DNA of 64,000 nt from Patiria miniata. Its lineage: Eukaryota > Echinodermata > Asteroidea > Valvatida > Asterinidae. The stretch's first letter is position 1. Each line of letters begins with the position of its first letter. The stretch covers positions 37,175,058 to 37,239,057 of the forward strand of contig NW_024037059.1 in the NCBI RefSeq assembly GCF_015706575.1. The letters run 5' to 3'. Of the stretch, positions 1 to 14,127 are shown one piece after another. The notes under the pieces are model-generated. The model did not search any database. It had not been told where the DNA came from and was given only the letters and a program-made list of their open reading frames with translations. A program made the translations under genes and the position numbers.

Positions 1-500
1 TGATTTTCTTGTCTGTTTGTCAGTAATGTCATCGTCAACATCTTTATCACCAGTATTTAATGTCGGCGTCAGTCATTTTGTTGTTGCCATCTTGCCCTCG
101 TCATTATATTTGGTGTCATAATCCTTATCATTGTCATCTGTATCGTAATGAATGTCACTGCCTTTAATATCTGTGTTACCATAGTCATCGTCATCGTCAC
201 CGATGTGGTCACTGTCATCGTCGCCATCTTGTCGTCGTCATTATTATCATCAGCAGCATCATTGACAGCTGCATCAGCACCAACATTTGCAGCAAGTATA
301 GCAACAGCGTCAGCGAATGGTATTCCATTTACTAGCCGAGGTAGTTGATGCAGCAATAGCAGCGGCACCAGCAGGAGCAGAAATATAGCATTATTACAGT
401 CAGCAGGAATTATAACATCAAGACAATCACAAAAAAGTCGGTGCACGTATAGCAGCAGCATCAATAGCGACAACATATTATAGCCCAACCTGGCAAACAT
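1..500. repeat. Degenerate TCATCG/GTCATC microsatellite
   Basis: The stretch is dominated by imperfect GTCATC, TCATCG and GTCACC steps, dissolving into CAG/CAGCA-rich sequence after about 340. Open frames of up to 144 codons on both strands are products of the trinucleotide composition and encode low-complexity protein. No gene is supported here. Confidence 0.8.
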
Positions 501-689
501 CAATAACTGCAGAATGAGCCAAGACTATACAGCAATTGTTCTATAAGCAATTTTCACTTAAGTAATTATTATGTAGAAGCAATGATATCAGAAGCTCTTT
601 AACCAGCACCAGCAGATGCAATTTAATGTGACGACAGCATAATAGCAGCAGCAATAAAACTAATTACTAACACTTTGACAAAGCAGCAT

Positions 690-1620
690 CAGTAGCAGAA
701 ACATGGCAAGAAGCGGCATGGGTAGAAGTGTCAATGGGTTTTGTAGCAGCAGCAGCAGCATTGAGCAGCAGCAAAATCAGCTGTTATAGTTTAAGTAGCA
801 ACAGGAGCAGCAGCAAAATCGGCTGTAATAGTTTAAGTAGGAATAGCAGCAGTCGCAACAGCAGCAAAATCAGCAGGTATAGTTGAAGGAGCAATAAAAG
901 CAATAGCAGCAGCAGTAGCAGCGGCTGTTATAGTTTTAGTAGTAATAGCAGCAGCAGCAAATTCAGCAGATATAGTTTAAGTAGCAATAGCAGCAATAAC
1001 AGCAGCAGTAGCAGCAGCAGCAGCAAAATCATCAGTAATAGTTTAAGTAGCAATAACAGCAAAACCAGCAGCAGCAGTCACAACAGCAGCAGCAGCAAAA
1101 TCAGTTGTTATAGTTTAAGTAGCAAAAGCAGCAGCAGCAAAATCAGCAGTTATAGTTTAAGTAGCAATAGCAGCAGCAGCAAAATCAAAAGTTATAAATT
1201 TAAGTAGCAATAGCAGCAGCAGCAAAATTAGAAGCTATAATTTAAGTAGCAATATCAGCAATAGCAGCCAAATCAGAAGTTATAATTTAAGAAGCAATTG
1301 CAGCAATAGCAGCAGCAGCAAAATCGGTAGTTATATTTTACATAGCAATAGCAAAAATAAGCAGTAATAGTTTACGTAGCAATATAGTAGCATAGAAGCA
1401 GCAGCAGCAAAATCCGAAGTTATATTTAAGTAGCAATAGCAGCAATAGCAGCAGCAGTAGTTATAGTTTAAGTAGCAATAGCAGCAGCAGCAAAATCTGC
1501 TGTTATAGTTTTAGTAGCAATAGCAGCAGCAGCAGAAGCAGCAGCAGCAAAATTATCAGTTATAGTTTAAGTAGCAACAGCAGCAGCAGTAGTAGTGAAT
1601 GTGATATTAGTAGCAGTAGT
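690..1620. repeat. CAG-rich minisatellite, unit about 45 bp
   Basis: Tandem, imperfect copies of a unit made of AGCAGCAGCAAAATCAGC followed by AGTTATAGTTTAAGTAGCAA. The number of CAG steps varies from copy to copy, so the unit length drifts between roughly 35 and 60 bp. It appears to have grown from the CAG-rich edge of the preceding microsatellite. No coding potential was seen across the repeat. Confidence 0.85.
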
Positions 1621-4600
1621 GCAATTGATATTTTCTTTCACTTGTTTCTATACCAACCTTAAAAGAACATGCAAACCATTAATACAAACAAATAATTTCT
1701 TACTAGCAAACAATACACAAGCAGGACATTTTTGAGTGACCGACGAATGAAGAAATGTCATAGCTTTTGATTCTCCACTGTGGTCATTCATCGTCTTTTC
1801 ATTATGACCATTTTATCAAAACAAGTTAAATACCAATAACTGTACTTATTGCACATGTGTTAAGCTCGACCTAAATTTCTTTGTGCTACATGACTTGCTG
1901 GGTTTTTTTTTAATACAAGCAAAAAAATCCTCGTGTGTACATTTTCTAACCGTCAGCTTGGAGAACTGTGGAAAGCATAGCCAATTATAAAGCACTATGC
2001 ATATCGATGAGGACGTACTGGTAATGAGTGTGTGTATTCATTGAAATTAACATGTGTCCACGTATCCGTTGATGAATGTGGCTAGGCTTGCAAAACATCA
2101 ATAGTAATAATATTTACCTTTTAGTCTGGTGCTCGCCACGTTTGAGGGACAAATACTGTACAAACAACCATACAATAACCGCCGCAGCATCGTATTTGGA
2201 ATTTTTACGACTCTGTATTTCTAAGGGTATTTATGTGACAGATGGATATAGGCCTATGCGCTTGTCAGTACTCAGAGAAAATACAACACATTGATATTTT
2301 TAATACCAGCTTTAAATATTTATAGAGTTCAATGCGCTACATTTTTTTTCGGTAGAAGGTTTTATTGCCAACAAATATAAGATTAAATATCCATACATTT
2401 TTCTTTACGTGCAAATATTCCCTGAATAAAAACCCCCAAACCATTGATCAATATTTTATCTGGCTTAGTTGCGTGAAATTCCGATTACGTTTTGCGGTCT
2501 AAGTCATTTATGGGATAGTCACATATAAAAATGCAGAAAATACAGTAGCTTTTGCAGAATGACATTCTACAATATACATTAACAGATTATACTTTACCCA
2601 ATATATCTGACATATTCTTACGAAAATACCAAATCGTTCTTTTGAAAAAGTCAATGTTGTCATTTTTTTTGTAAATACCACGTCAAGCTCTATTTCATTT
2701 CAAAAGAGGAAGTTCTAGGAAAGCAATTGTTTCCAAATCGGTGATAACAATTCGGTCCTATCGAAGGGAAACGCTCCCAGCCCTTGCTATTCCAGACAAT
2801 TAAAGGCAGGATTGGTATTTATCGACGGCGCTATAAATTAGAGTGGAACAAAATGCATTTAGAATGAACGTTGATTTAAGAGCTAGGCAGCGACATGGAA
2901 ATTGAGATGGATGGATGGTGGTGAAGTGACAGTGCCGGGCGAAGATGGAGGATGGATCGAGGGGAGGTATATACCACGGATCGGGGGAGGATTCTTGATG
3001 ATTTTGTTGTGAGTGAGACAGAGCAAGATAACCAGCACGACCGGCCCAGCTACGATCGTCAGGGACGACCCAGCAACCGACCAAGAGATGCAGCGGGCAA
3101 ACAAAATGAAAATTACCACAACAAAAATGACATCTAGCTACCAGAGAGGGGAAATCCAAGGTACATACCCAACGGCAAACGAACAGATCTCCTTCGGCAC
3201 AGCCCTGTCACCTTCATGCGATCATGTTTTTCCCCCGTAAAACGCCCGCCCGAAAAATGCGTCGGCTGACTGCCTGCTATGCGCCTTATATTGCAGCTCG
3301 AATGGCCGACAGATTAAGCGAGTATCTCGTGCAAAGGGACAGCAGGTATAGACTTAACGTAGCGAGATATATAAATTATAATAGAGATTGTATGGTATGG
3401 AAGCTGTGTGATGTATGCAGGGAGTTCTATGTACACGGTACGGGACAACCGCTATATCGCAACTAGCGACCGCTGCAGTGACCGCAGTGCAATTATAATA
3501 ATTGCATGCGGACGCGCTGTGTGGAATGCTGGGTAAAAAAAAAAATTGGAGACAGCGGGAGCTAATCTCCCAGCAACGTCGCCAGCTGATCTGAACAACG
3601 TCTGGTCCCTGCCTCCGCAACGCTCCGCTACGGGTTTACGCATCTCGCGGAGATCAGACGGTTGGGATTCGTCGATACGATTTTGCTTTTGCTATCTACA
3701 GTAGACGAACTGAACTCGCTGAACATAGATATCATATCAGGGATGTACCGTATGTGGATGTGTGTGATGCTTGCGTGCGAGTGCCGGGAAAGGGGTTGTA
3801 TGCGCTGAACGCGCGCTTAATGGAAATGTTCTGAACGTACGTACAGAGGGACTCGTATCGTAGTTGTGCAGAGACAGCACTGCACTCGCTTTCAGATAAT
3901 TATGCATGCTTGGGGAACATCAGCTCCAAACGTCCTCATGAACATAAAGCATTTGGTCGCTTGGTGCACGGGAGCTCGCGTTATAAGTGAAGCGGTTTAC
4001 GGGCGATGAGGACACTAGCCATCGGCACGTAAGCCCAGAGCGACTCCGCTTCTCCCTGGCTAGTTACAGACGCTCGGGGAAAACAGAAATAAAATAGACT
4101 AATGATTCACATTCGGCATTTAAAAGGATATCACTTCGACACTCATTTCTTGTTGGTTTTCTTCCCCTTTTTTGATATCAGATATTTAGCATATAATATG
4201 GGGACAATATTTTATACATTTTGCGATATCATGAACGCTACGATCGACAAAAACAACAACAAAAATGTAGCAGTTATGGTATGGATGATTGGGAAAGTGA
4301 TGGCGGTTAGATAGTAATTATAATTCGATAATAGAGAGTATGGTAATGACAATATCGTCGTTATTATAAAGGTGATAACGGCGAGATGGTGGTGATAAAA
4401 TGTCATATTAATGCCATCAATATAACCATGTCATAGTAATGTCAATTTGTTTACGTTTCAATAGCACATTCAAAGTACGTTTATTCACAAGTCGTAAACG
4501 GCAGAAATCGTGTTGAATTTTAAATCTTTATTGTAACGGTGTATATAGATATAGATATACATGTAACACAATAACCACAAAGAATAATATCATTTGACTA

Positions 4601-5125
4601 TGCACTATAAGGAGTGTATTCTATTAGTTAACTTCGACCATGACGATTGAATGGGCTCTGTCCCTATCATTACGTAATGTATTGTGTTCCTACCAATTAG
4701 AATAACCCACATACAAGAACAGGTGATTTCAAATGCGAAATGAAATGAGCCAGGATATGGTTTCTATGTATTAATGTGTACACATTAATGTTCTTCTTAG
4801 TCCGACTTCTTTATTAGTACTCTGCAATTATTTGCATACCGATTGATAATCTATGATCCGGGAGATAATTTGTTATGTTTATGCGCGAATGTGATCCCCG
4901 CAAGGCACTCTGTAAAGGCGGATCAGGGTAGGGTGGTTGGTGGATACCCCCAACAAGTGTATCTCTTATCTTTTTTAATTAATTAATTGATTGATTTATT
5001 TATTTACTCATTATATTGATTAATTAAGAAGAGGAGGGAACATTTTTTTTTCGAATCGATGCTACTTATCCCCTTTCCTTTATCAAATTTGTTAAAATAT
5101 TAATACAAAGAGTGGTATGTTCAAC
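1621..5125. other. No gene recognised
   Basis: AT-rich DNA with short spurious frames. A somewhat more GC-rich patch at about 2880-4060 has overlapping frames on both strands (for example 3224-3466, +) that resemble no family I know and show no convincing splice structure. A transcription start or UTR exon in that patch cannot be excluded. Confidence 0.5.
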
Positions 5126-5476
5126 CAGGGTTCGAAATTAGCGGTAACCCGCTAGCCAAATGCTAGTCAAAACAGCGGCGGGCTAGTCAAACTATTCCTG
5201 AAGTAGCCCGGCTGGCGAGAGAAAATTATTGGGATACGGCAAAGATGAACGCACAGGAAGAAATAAACGGATTAAATTCAGAAACAAAACCCCATCAATT
5301 TGTGTCTAGTCTTATCAACTGTTTTAAAAGTTTAAATTATTAGATCTGTTAATTAAAAATCTGTTAATTAAATACACTGACAAACACTGACAGTGAAAAT
5401 GCCCACGGGCTAGTTAAGAGGCCGTTTCAGTAGCCCGGCTGGCTAGTGAACAGAAAAGTTAAGGTCGAACCCTAAC
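5126..5476. mobile_element. hAT-type non-autonomous element
   Basis: The left end reads CAGGGTTCGAAATTAG and the right end is its degenerate inverse (GGTCGAACCCTA). Inside, the two arms carry inverted GGGCTAG/CTAGCCAGCCGGG blocks. The flanks TGTTCAAC (5118-5125) and AGTTCAAC (5477-5484) match at 7 of 8 positions, as expected of an aged 8-bp hAT target duplication. There is no transposase frame, so it would depend on a relative for movement. The right terminus is mutated. Confidence 0.65.
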
Positions 5477-5484
5477 AGTTCAAC

Positions 5485-6599
5485 ACCACGAAAGTAGTAG
5501 CAGCTGCCTTAGCGTAAGTAAATCACTAAAGACTCCATCAGGACCTTGGTCGCAAAGTCATTAAACACAGCACAGGATGTCCCGGCGCTTGTTATCACAC
5601 GGTGACGTCACAGTGGCGTCAATGGACTACCGTTTTATAACCCACGGGGAAAAAAGTCTTTCGTCCATTGATTAAATACTCGCTTCTGTGGTTCACATGA
5701 TAATCATTTTCTGACTTTGGATTTGAGATAATGAAGTTTGCTTATACGGTGAGCCTCAACTTCATCTGCGGCCGGCTGCGCAACAGAAATTATTGCTTAA
5801 CTTACTTGCTTAGCACCAATCACTGCTGGTCAATATGCATCGAATGTTATTTTGGTTGTTTTGTCTCCCCCGCCCTCTCCCCCTCTTTTTCTTTGGTTTG
5901 TTTAGCACATATATAATGTGCTCAGCAGATAATGTGCTTATCAGCTGCGAGAAAATGAACTTGTGTCCTTCTTCTTTTTGTCTATCTTCAAAGCATCAAA
6001 TGGTCGTTTTCCATTTGTGCATTCGCGAGGTCTCCGGAGCTGCATGGGTGGGGTAGTATCGGCCATTTGAGGCAGTGATCCATGGTGTGGTCTGCCTCTG
6101 TGCACAAGTGCTGTGTATATAGCTCTATTTCTGCAATATTTCTGAAATGTTTGAACTTTAAGTATCAATGTACGTCGTCTGTTTCACCAATGTTCTTCTT
6201 CCTTATGAGTTTTACTTTGTTTAGCATCATTTAATAATTTGTATTGCACGCAGGGACCCAATTGAAACCAGTTTAAACTGCTTGGGCACTGGGTAAGAAA
6301 TGGAATAATTTAAAATGCCATTGATTTTTGGTTTTAATTCTTATATAGAATTCAAATTTGCAAAGCGAAATATTCTATGTAGCAGGTGCGTGAAATTGGG
6401 CCCTGATAAAATTGTGCATCGCGCTAGTCAGTTTTTTGTCAATTACATTGGGAAGGGGATACAAATTCTCACCCTAGCACTTTTGCTTCCATCCAACAAA
6501 TACACATTAGTACCCCTATGGGCATTATTCACGAGTGGACCACATTACTTTGAAAGCGAGGTAACCTCTTCATTTTTGGAACGCGAGTAGAAATGAAAG
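5485..6599. other. No gene; fragment of a GGGCCC-ended MITE
   Basis: Nothing gene-like was seen. At about 6253-6402 the sequence starts with GGGACCCAATTGAAACC and ends with GTGAAATTGGGCCC. This is a decayed member of the family described at 46943-47533 and 38477-38727. Confidence 0.5.
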
Positions 6600-6607
6600 C
6601 AATGAAT

Positions 6608-7142
6608 CAGTGTTGTAGTCGAGTACTTTTTCCGAGTACCGAGTACTGCCGTGTACTTAGGTAACCGAATACGCCGGTACGAGTACTTGTTACGAGTACA
6701 GTACAGGTCTCCAAGTACGAGTACTTGCCCTTCCGAGTACAAGTACGAGTACGATACTTGTACGCCCGAGTACGAGTACGAGTACTTGTATTCCGAGTAC
6801 GAGTATGAGTACGAGTACTTCTATTTCCGAATACGGCCATACGGCAGATGGTTCGCTGTGCGTAATAATTGGCCCAGGCCCAGCCAGACCGATATACAGA
6901 CCCACTTACAGCTAGCTGAAAGTATCGATAAAATAAGGCCGACGTGGTAAGTCAAGCTAGGCCATTTTGTTTCTTCGAGTACTGCTATTCGAGTACGAGT
7001 ACTTTGATGATCGAGTACGATTTCGACATGTCGAGTAAGAGTACTTTGCTGGCCGAGTACGAGTACCGTCATTTCGAGTACGAGTACTTTGACATTCGAG
7101 TACGAGTACCGAGTACGAGTACACTGCAGTACTACAACACTG
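6608..7142. mobile_element. hAT-type element A, filled with GAGTAC repeats
   Basis: The element begins CAGTGTTGTAGT and ends with the exact inverse, ACTACAACACTG, a 12-bp terminal inverted repeat of hAT type. Its interior is two blocks of GAGTAC/GTACGA hexamer repeats (about 6620-6835 and 6975-7125) around a unique core of about 130 bp. Open frames on both strands here encode only Tyr-Glu or Val-Leu repeats and are not genes. The left flank CAATGAAT (6600-6607) is not repeated at its own right edge, where element B follows directly. Confidence 0.75.
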
Positions 7143-7593
7143 CAGTCAGGGGCGGCGGAACCGGGGGGGGGGGGGGGGCTGAAGGGGGCCACTTGCCCCC
7201 CGCCCCCTCCCCCAGATTTACCCAAGTGCTCCTTTTGCGGACATAAATGTGGCCCCTGAGCATAGATGTGCCCCCTCGAGATGAAAACAAACCTGGCCGT
7301 AAAATTTCGGATAATTTGTTTTCAGTAACCATTTCCCAAAATGGTATAGAGAGTTCTGATATGAGCGAGGAATATGAAAACCAAGCCCCAAAACCCTTAC
7401 GAAGCACCCTGCATAATGGCCAGTTTAGAAGAGCGCCCCCTATTTTGGAAAATGGCATTGATTTTACGGAGGCCAAGTGTCCAGTGAAAAAAAACGTGTC
7501 GACATTTCAGCACGGATGTGCAAGTGCCCCTTTTTGGTGATGCCACCCCCCCCCCCCCCCCCAGTTTGAAAACCGTTCCGCCGTCGCTGACTG
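7143..7593. mobile_element. hAT-type element B with G-run/C-run ends
   Basis: The left end is CAGTCAGGGGCGGCGGAAC and the right end is its inverse with two substitutions (GTTCCGCCGTCGCTGACTG). A long G run follows the left end and a long C run precedes the right end. It abuts element A without a spacer. Its right flank CAATGAAT (7594-7601) is identical to the left flank of element A. The interior shows no transposase similarity that I can recognise. Confidence 0.75.
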
Positions 7594-7601
7594 CAATGAA
7601 T

Positions 7602-10600
7602 TAACATAAAAGTTCATTACAAATTAATATCAGTCTGCTCTGAGGAATAATTTAAAATTTGTGATTTAACATACCCTAATAATTATGTTAAGCCACTCAG
7701 TTCAATTTTTAATATTTCATTTCCGTATAATATGCACTTAATAATTATACGTCATTAACTATATCATCCTTTATATTTCAATTCAGACAATTAAATTCTA
7801 ATCACTATGAGCTATGCCAACACGAATAGAGTCTACCATACTAAGAAAAAGGAAAAATACAAGAAAAATTAGTGCAAAATCTAAATCTGTAAATAACCAT
7901 AGTAACAACAATTTTCAGTTCAAATTGTGAACTCAAAATTTTACTTATTGGAAATATTTGCGAGAAAAATTTGCTAATTGGCTTACTGTCATGTACTGAC
8001 ACAACAACGAATCACCAAAGAAAATAAAATTTACGACAGGGAAATATCCAAACTTCTGGCAACTTTTGGTGCTGATAATTGCTGTGACATTGAGATTTCT
8101 GCCTGAAATGACGTCACATCCTTGCTCATGAATATAGAAATTGCAATAGCATAAAAACCAAAAAAGCACCAAAATTCCCTTGAAAATGGCAAAACGAATA
8201 TAGAGTTAAATGAGACACAACGGTGGATTTCCAAGCATTGCATTAAAAACACATTACATGGGCCCTTTATATACAATCAGATCCTGAACAAATAACATTA
8301 TTATATTTATGTAAACCAAATTAGTGATATGGAAAAGGAAACAATAGTATTTATGGTAAAAACACAAACACATGACCATCATGCAATTGACCAAGCAGGT
8401 AGCAATATGAAGATGTCGGGCAAGACATAAAACGATTGGACTTAAAAACCGGAATTTGTGTCCGACAACAAGAAGAAACATTAAACAATATGTAGAGAAC
8501 ACCCAAAATGAAGTGGGGGTGCCATGAAATTAAAAGGCACAACAATAATGCGGAGCTCTTTCAATGTGGACGTTTTTTTATGTTAAACCATTTAGACTCG
8601 AATCTCATTACTAATACTAACAAATAATGATAAGGGTTATTCAATGAAATTCAAATTCATACAAACCATAATTTGTCGGTGAAGCCTATTTCTGAGAATG
8701 ATTGACATAATAATTATGGCACTTGAATGAAATTCTGTCGTTTCACGATAGGGGCAAACAAAAATTGAAAAATTTGTTTCGCTAAAACGCAAATATGAAC
8801 ATGGATACTTATTAGCAGTTCACTTAGGAAATTTACGGTCAGCTACACAAGTGTCTTGTTGATATGTGATGATGACTGTTTTGCCTTTATCCTGTTTTTA
8901 TTTGATAATATCGGAATTAAATGTATTTATGAGGGTACTTGTTAATTTTGACAACCCTAGATGACTAGAATCAATACGAAAGTTTTCCATTCAGTGGACA
9001 GACCAGACCAGCCCACACTGCTTCGCTTTCGCTGATTGGCCAAATCCCACCTTCACTGGTGCGCATTCATTGTCAAATGTAAACGGAGGGTCGGCGCACA
9101 TGGACCAGCGAAATGTAATTGCCGCCGCTCGCGAATTTCATGTTCAGATATATATATACAACGCCCTCTTTCGTTCGCACATGGTGAGCTCATCGTGTGT
9201 ATTATGTGTGGGCTTTGGGATTGGGGAGTTTTCAAATGCAAGGCCAATAGTTTTTCAGCCTGACGTAGTTTCCACTGATGTCTCCGATGCATGGCATTCA
9301 ATTTGTGACCGGCGCGACGTAAACCTCTCTTCGTATTCTGAATGTCTAGTGGAAATACCTGAGAGATTATGCGCACGGTTTTGCGGATTAACGTTCACTG
9401 TTTATTCAGTGAAGATTAACAGGATAAACCGGGGAGTCCAAAACCCGGAAATACTTCCCTTTTTATATCCATAGAGGTGTCGTGTGAGTGTCGCAAGGAG
9501 CAGCAGGTACATTTTGGATGAGTAAATAACCAGTTTTGGTGATACGCAGAATCGAGAGAATCGCTTGTTGCAACTGACATTTTTTTTTGTACAATACAAC
9601 CCGAAACTTCATCAGCCTTTTTGCCTCAACACTATAGCCATGCTCGCTTTCGAGTGTTGAGCTTTGTGAAAGGCATTAATATTTAACCCCGCCCCCCCCC
9701 CAAAAAAAGAACCTGCCGATTTGATCAGAAAAACGAAGTGATGAAAGGAATGCATGGTACCAAATACCTTGTAAAATTATTCCGTCTGAAAAAAAAGTAT
9801 CTTTCGAAAGAAAACAATCACTGAAGGTTGTTAAAAAAAACCTTGATTCCTGATGCGGCAAAGTTTTAACAACTTAACAATATTCGTGGAATTCAGCGCA
9901 GATCACCCACCTGGACGTCATACTGGCTGAGTGATAATCATTTCCACAGAGCAGCTTTGTGGATTTTATCACGAAACGGAACAATATTCTCGAAATGAAA
10001 CGGCATCTTTTGAATCTGAAGTGCTAGCATTGAATTAATTCACTTTGAGTCCAGAATAGTGTACGTAGGTTTTTGTCTGTATTGGCCTATAGTATCCACT
10101 GATCTGAAACTGCAACAGCTTCAGACCCTACTTTAATATTTGAACCATTTGTCTTGCTTCAGACGAAAAACAAATCCCCCCCCAAAAAAAAACCCCAAAA
10201 CGATTCTAATCTGTGACCTTTCTGAAAACGAGATATGGCGTATGAGATATGCCACTATGATAAACCATGGACTTTTCACATGACGAAAGCAGACACCAGT
10301 CAGTCAATCTTTCCATATTTAGCATAAAATACATATCTTGAAGATTAGAGCATGGAGCTAGAATTAGAGTATCAATTATTTTCACAGTTGCAATAACATT
10401 TGCCCATTAAGCTTTAATATATAAGACAGTGGGATATTGGAAAACACCTGCCTTACCATGTGTGTAAACTCGTCCTGTAGTCAATCAGTGGCCATAACAA
10501 TCCATCATGACGTTCATGTTATGATTATACAATGCCAACACTGATGAAGTCACAATTAGCGGGCGTTTGTTTGAAAACCAGCACAGTTGTGAGAGAGAGA

Positions 10601-13600
10601 CGTCAAACTAATTTCAATCCACAAGTTGACGATAAAGGACACGTACCATGCAGTCTTGCGACAACTCACATTGTATTTAGCAAAGCGTAGCTGGCGGAAC
10701 GGCCCCCGCAGGCAGCTGTTACACATGTATACACAAACCGCGAGTATTAGGGCCGCAGATCGACGGCCACACGTGATAACTTTATCTGCTCGCAGTTTAC
10801 AAAACAGACCAGCACAGAACCATTATCAGAAAAACAAATAACAGATTCCATCAAGATAACACTAATTATCATGGCTTGCCCTTAATATGAATGGGGGAGA
10901 ATGTACCGCCACTACAAAGCTATATCATTTAGTGAAGAAACAAACTTCCCTCACACACATAAAACTAACCTTTTTTGTATTCCTGCGTTTGAGCTCGAAT
11001 ACCATCAACCAGTACCGGCACCTCTCTCAACTGAAATGAACCGTTTCCGTTCTCGGATCCGGAGTTTGCCCACAAAAACAACCAAGGAAACGGGCTTTCG
11101 TGAAATTCGGGTATTCGTGGAAGAAAGTTCGGATTTCATCATTCCAACAATACAAAATATAATCTGTGGGTGGATTGGATATAACTATGCACGCCTCTCA
11201 ATTATTAAGCAATCATGATTTTTTTCTTCAACATGATGAAAGGCCTATTCAGAAATTTCAGAAAAATTAATGAAGTAAATACCCATCCCTTTACCAATTT
11301 CTAACAATAGCCTTGCTGTAAAATGGTTCCCATATTTAGAAGTTAGGCAAGGTGTAATTAAAGTCATCAGTTTTTCTACTGCAATTTAATTTATGCGACC
11401 TTGTATTGTTCTTCATTATGACGCATTCCTCAGTCAACTCTAAATATGCACACGAACCGGATGGCACTAGGGGCGGAGACGGAGTCTATATGAGGGGGGA
11501 GGGGGTATAACTATGACCATGGAGCGAAGCTATGCTATGACACAGTCTTTGATGCAACACCGCATTCCACAACAACGCACATTACGACCAGAACGAATCG
11601 CGATATCATCGCACCTTGTACTTTACACGGGTCTTTAATTAATTGATCCGCAGTTATAACAACATGTTCCAAGTTCTATTGGTTCATTGGCTTATGCCGT
11701 CTATAATATGATGACATGCAATAAACCTGCGGAAGTAGATCTGAGGTGAATAAACGACAATGAACCACCAGTGGTATCACCGGATCTTGTACAGGAAACC
11801 ACACAATGCAGGTTGATTTCCGGTCACGTAGTCTATGCATTGAAAGTGCAGAACCCGGATCAATTGAGATGTAGAAATTAATGTAAATGATTATGAACCA
11901 AACGAGAAAGAACAGCGACTCCGTTACACATCCATTCATGTATGTATAGATTGTTGAAACTTGAAAATAAAGACAAAATAAAACATATGGCCTATAAATT
12001 AAAATCTAGAAATATAATAGCGAAACGTTTCGACTACTTATAGTACAACGCAACCCCATTTCCAATACGTATAAACTTAGGGACAGAAATATAATGAAAA
12101 CTAAATTGGTAATACGGAGTTGGCACAAACAAATTGTCATAGAGCTTACACGAGGTAATTCAGAATTGAAGACGATTAGAAACGTGGAAACAAAACAGAG
12201 ATTTGCGTTTGTTGAGTTACAAACGTAGAGTGATCGGGCAGATAACTTTTTCATTTGATATTACCCTGTAAAGTTGTGAGTATTTGTTTTTGTCACACGA
12301 TTCGACATTCAGCTTTTCTAGTGGAACAAGTTGTTTTAATTTGAAAATAGAGTATCTTTTGGATTGTATAAATTTGAGTACACATTTTATTCACATGTAC
12401 TCGATATATCCGGTTTGATGACGTTTTCATTTGAAATGTGCAAAACTGAGTATTGATTCAGTTCAGAGAGGATACTTGTTCATCATGAAGTGAAAAGAAC
12501 TTCTTCAAATATAGATATAATAATGAATGTTTCAGTGCAGGCCTATAGGCTAAGGAAGTTTTGTATGTATCAAGGAGGTTTTGTGGAAGCAAAATAGGGA
12601 CATGTTAAATTTGGAACTCGGAGGATGAATGAGAAACCGGATTACATGGATTTGTTATACATAATAGACATGCATTGGTTCATTTGATAATACGAAGCTC
12701 TATGTTCTGAATAAGATTTGAAGTACATGATGTAAGCAATGGTTCATTAAAAGCTATTATTAAAACATTGCTTATATAAAGCGGGAAACAAAATAAATGT
12801 ATGGGTTCAACTATACACGGAAATTATACGGCGAATTCTAATAATGTCCTTCAAGCAAGGAGACAATGTTTTGCTTGGAAAATGTAGCTATTCGTATCAT
12901 TGACGTAATAAGAAGGAGATTTCTCTTCTGAAAAAAAAACCCCTACGTGTACATGAAAAATAACAAGCAACTCATCATCATTATGATTGCTTACTATGGG
13001 CTCCGTCAGCGAAGAAGAGAGGGCGTTTGTTATTTTAGTGTTGATTCACAGCAAATTTGCATGAAAATGGACCGCTTTATCAACGGTCTCCAGATAATAA
13101 TGATTGACGTCCTTGAAAAGATATCATTTGGAGCAGTCAAAGTAATCAATTTCTCTCACCGATATCTGACATCTGAGTGTATGCAAAAGGTCAACGTCAT
13201 AAAAAAAAAACTATATAAAAAAGCAATTCAATATCAATTTCGCAAACTTGAGATGTATTGTGAGTAGCCCGTGTACGATGTACGATGCCTTCTCCTGAGT
13301 CCCATTGGCCCCATTTTACTGAGCATAATAACATTATATCATAACATCAGTCTCCTTTTGATCCTCTTGTTTAGCAGTAATTTGGGCTGGATCTTTTTAG
13401 GGGGAAACTTTGCGTTCTCCCACGTGATAACAAAAAATCCTGTTGTGTGTTGGAGGCTGTTGCACTTTTTTCTTGGCCTAAAAAGTATAAGAGCATATAC
13501 AGAAAAAAACTAAATACTTTGAGCTGCATTTATCATTAAATAATATTAAAAGTATGAAAAATCGTTATTTGATTACTAGCGCCTTGGCATTCATTTTGGA

Positions 13601-14123
13601 TGAAGCGAAGGGTGTGCGCGTGAGAGAATAGACAATGCGAATTGCGCCCTCATCCGACTACCTCAACAACATGTATTAATGACGATGGGGGCGCTATAGT
13701 GGCAAATGCATCGAGCGCCTACTGTCAAATCACGAACCGCAAAATTCACGTAGTTGAGGGATGGCGAAACGAAGATTTCAATCTCTTAAGAAAATATGAG
13801 CTGTCCTTGACCACACTCGATAACTTCTTCCCATTGATGAGAGTCTCAGGATGCTGACAAAAAGGATGCGATGGAGTTGCTGAGGTAGACGCTCAGGTAA
13901 AATAGTTCAAGGTAGGTAGCTCGGACTGGAACATGAGCTGTTGGTACTGCAATTGGTTAAAATATCGTGCACAAAATGCATTTATTGGCAATTAATTTCT
14001 TTACTAGTTGCAAGAAGTATGGATTCAACGATGGTGTCGCACAATCTGAAATTGTTTCGTGACATGGGGCTTATTCGTCTTCATCTGACTTGTACGAAGA
14101 TGATGATGTTTATCGCAGCGATA
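7602..14123. other. Long gene-poor AT-rich stretch
   Basis: No exon, RNA gene or well-bounded element was recognised in 6.5 kb. The longest frames (9070-9474 +, 10901-11218 +, 12947-13267 +) have no recognisable domain, signal peptide or splice pattern. A GC-richer patch at about 9000-9470 could be regulatory, but nothing specific supports it. Confidence 0.5.
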
Positions 14124-14127
14124 TTAA

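Noticed and set aside
6607-7246. Overlapping open frames on both strands rich in Tyr-Glu or Val-Leu
   Set aside because: They translate GAGTAC hexamers within a transposon-like element, and all frames are open because of the repeat.
9070-9474. 134-codon plus-strand frame in a GC-richer patch
   Set aside because: No domain, signal peptide or splice pattern, and frames on the other strand are equally long.
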